A program made the translations under genes and the position numbers. The notes under the pieces are model-generated. The model ran no database searches. It saw only the letters and a list, made by a program, of their open reading frames with translations, and was not told where the DNA came from. Shown in pieces: positions 15,601 to 15,830 of a stretch of 15,830 nt of DNA (position 1 is its first letter; every line of letters begins with the position of its first letter). Origin of the DNA: Desulfohalobiaceae bacterium (GTDB lineage Bacteria > Desulfobacterota > Desulfovibrionia > Desulfovibrionales > Desulfothermaceae); NCBI GenBank assembly GCA_021737525.1, contig JAIPDU010000014.1, forward strand, positions 1-15,830. Reading direction: 5' to 3'.

Positions 15601-15830
15601 GCTCGTACCCGGGGGGAAAAACGTCCAGGATATCGCCGCGCGCGGAGAACTGTCCCACTCGGCCGGTCAGGGAGACCCGCTCGTAGCCCCAGGCCACGCA
15701 TTTCTCCATGACCTGTTCCGGGGGGCACTCCTCCCCTTGCATAAGGAAGAAGAACTCCCGGTCCAGAATCCGCCTGGGGGGCCAAAAGGGCAGGAAATTG
15801 TCCAGGGTGAGCACGACCCCCTTGGGCCCG
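12662..15830 (-). CDS. mfd: Transcription-repair coupling factor Mfd, 5' end beyond the window
   Basis: 1055 residues are visible; the frame stays open to the right edge. Full Mfd is about 1150 residues, so about 100 are missing. Mfd removes RNA polymerase stalled at DNA lesions and recruits UvrA. Seen in order: part of the UvrB-like N-terminal domain (VGQFSARGDILDVFPPGYEL); the RNA-polymerase-interacting domain (EDLLVHRDYGVGQYAGL, near 14640-14690); the RecG-like translocase with Walker A GDAGFGKTE (near 14222-14247), ILDEEQRFG (near 13930-13955), TATPIPRT and QLRGRVGR (near 13411-13435); and the C-terminal TRCF domain ending at the TGA. No missing motif is evident. The leftmost codon in the window is not the real start. 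Confidence 0.97.
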   Translation of the reverse strand, partial: GPKGVVLTLDNFLPFWPPRRILDREFFFLMQGEECPPEQVMEKCVAWGYERVSLTGRVGQFSARGDILDVFPPGYELPLRLEYFGDTLESIRLYHPVSQRSSSKLGEAVILPVAPALLNKDAVSRAEGVWEHLWTTGRLSKTALSGLKESVLNGEAGIQPGLFYPDPATIGDWLPRDALTFLVNPGRVRSSLEEMEATWTERMEEEAEQRGWGPPRDCLMQSQTRARQDLLSGPQLLFEELPLGDRGKGVELAEKRYDSFSDIFWQPQQRKRPLSALTSALRQWRNTKHQVLLLFHSDHSRNRVFKLMEGSELTFKTSYEPDQSGIYALISDFGAGLDLSWNQSLILSEDLLQPSGSQEKGRRKADKEFQGLERIEEIKPEDLLVHRDYGVGQYAGLTRMQVDAAGNDYLVLLYSGGDKLYVPVDRMNLVQKFKGPEGVTPSLDKLGSNRWARTKERVRKALETVAHDLVQVYAYRAVAKGFDYPAEDDLYREFEATFPFEETADQEKAISDVLKDMERPEPMDRLVCGDAGFGKTEVAMRAAFRAVSAGKQVALMCPTTVLADQHYQNFKNRMEDFSVRVALVSRFVPAKRQKEILRAAQRGEIDILIGTHRLLSDDVHLPRISLFILDEEQRFGVRHKEKLKQLRKNLDVLALTATPIPRTLQLSVSGIRNLSVIETPPQDRKPVHTSLVERDPQELRAVLRTELERGGQVFWVYNRVNGLLRVREYVQSLVPEARVGVAHGQMRERSLEDSMYAFWKGDYDILVSTAIIESGLDFPRANTLVVDQSQMFGLGQLYQLRGRVGRATEQAYAYFVVPSVDKLPASARKRLQTVLELDYLGAGFQVAMEDMRLRGAGNILGEAQSGNISQVGLDLFLEMLEQEVKRVKGDTTLQETDPELNIGFEANLPADYIQEDRERLNYYKAISSSGSRDELEQWREELRDRFGSPPQQVLNLLAVLGLKRQLAALQVEKADLLANRVVIIWSQNAQPVSSHQMVEWVQRHQDRARFEPPARLELRFEGNSSIAEEIRQIESLLGELATAANAPEEQSDTSH

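Overview
The window is a compact, high-GC bacterial chromosome segment in which every gene I can support lies on the minus strand. Gene content and order (mfd, surA-like, rodZ, recO, glyQ, glyS, rpsT) resemble Desulfovibrionales (Desulfobacterota). That assignment rests on memory of gene order and on protein style, not on a search. I see no rRNA, tRNA, CRISPR array, transposase or phage gene, and no gene-free stretch longer than about 250 bases.

Layout in transcription order, right to left. (1) 15830-11734: the 3' 90% of mfd (transcription-coupled repair), overlapping by 17 bases a GTG-started SurA-like periplasmic chaperone. (2) 11615-9827: a candidate promoter, then rodZ (cell shape) and recO (recombinational repair). 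(3) 9657-3592: the two glycyl-tRNA synthetase subunits glyQ and glyS, which usually sit side by side. Here they are separated by a complete tripartite TRAP transporter, dctP-dctQ-dctM. A 10-base direct repeat lies in each of the two spacers bordering that cassette. (4) 3591-3006: rpsT (ribosomal protein S20) with its own promoter, a leader of about 185 bases holding a terminator-like hairpin, a TTG start behind a perfect AGGAGG, and a strong terminator. (5) 2865-1: a polytopic membrane protein of the LPG-synthase/flippase-like family, a single-chain fusion of an RluA/RluD-type pseudouridine synthase with dephospho-CoA kinase, and the start of a rhomboid-family protease cut by the window edge.

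Most of this is housekeeping: repair, envelope maintenance, translation and CoA synthesis. The points worth a second look are the TRAP insertion inside the glyQ-glyS pair with its flanking repeat, the RluD-CoaE fusion, the loss of both conserved parvulin histidines in the SurA-like protein, the rpsT leader architecture, and short heptamer-periodic repeats in three spacers. I did not find a clear new multi-gene system and do not claim one.
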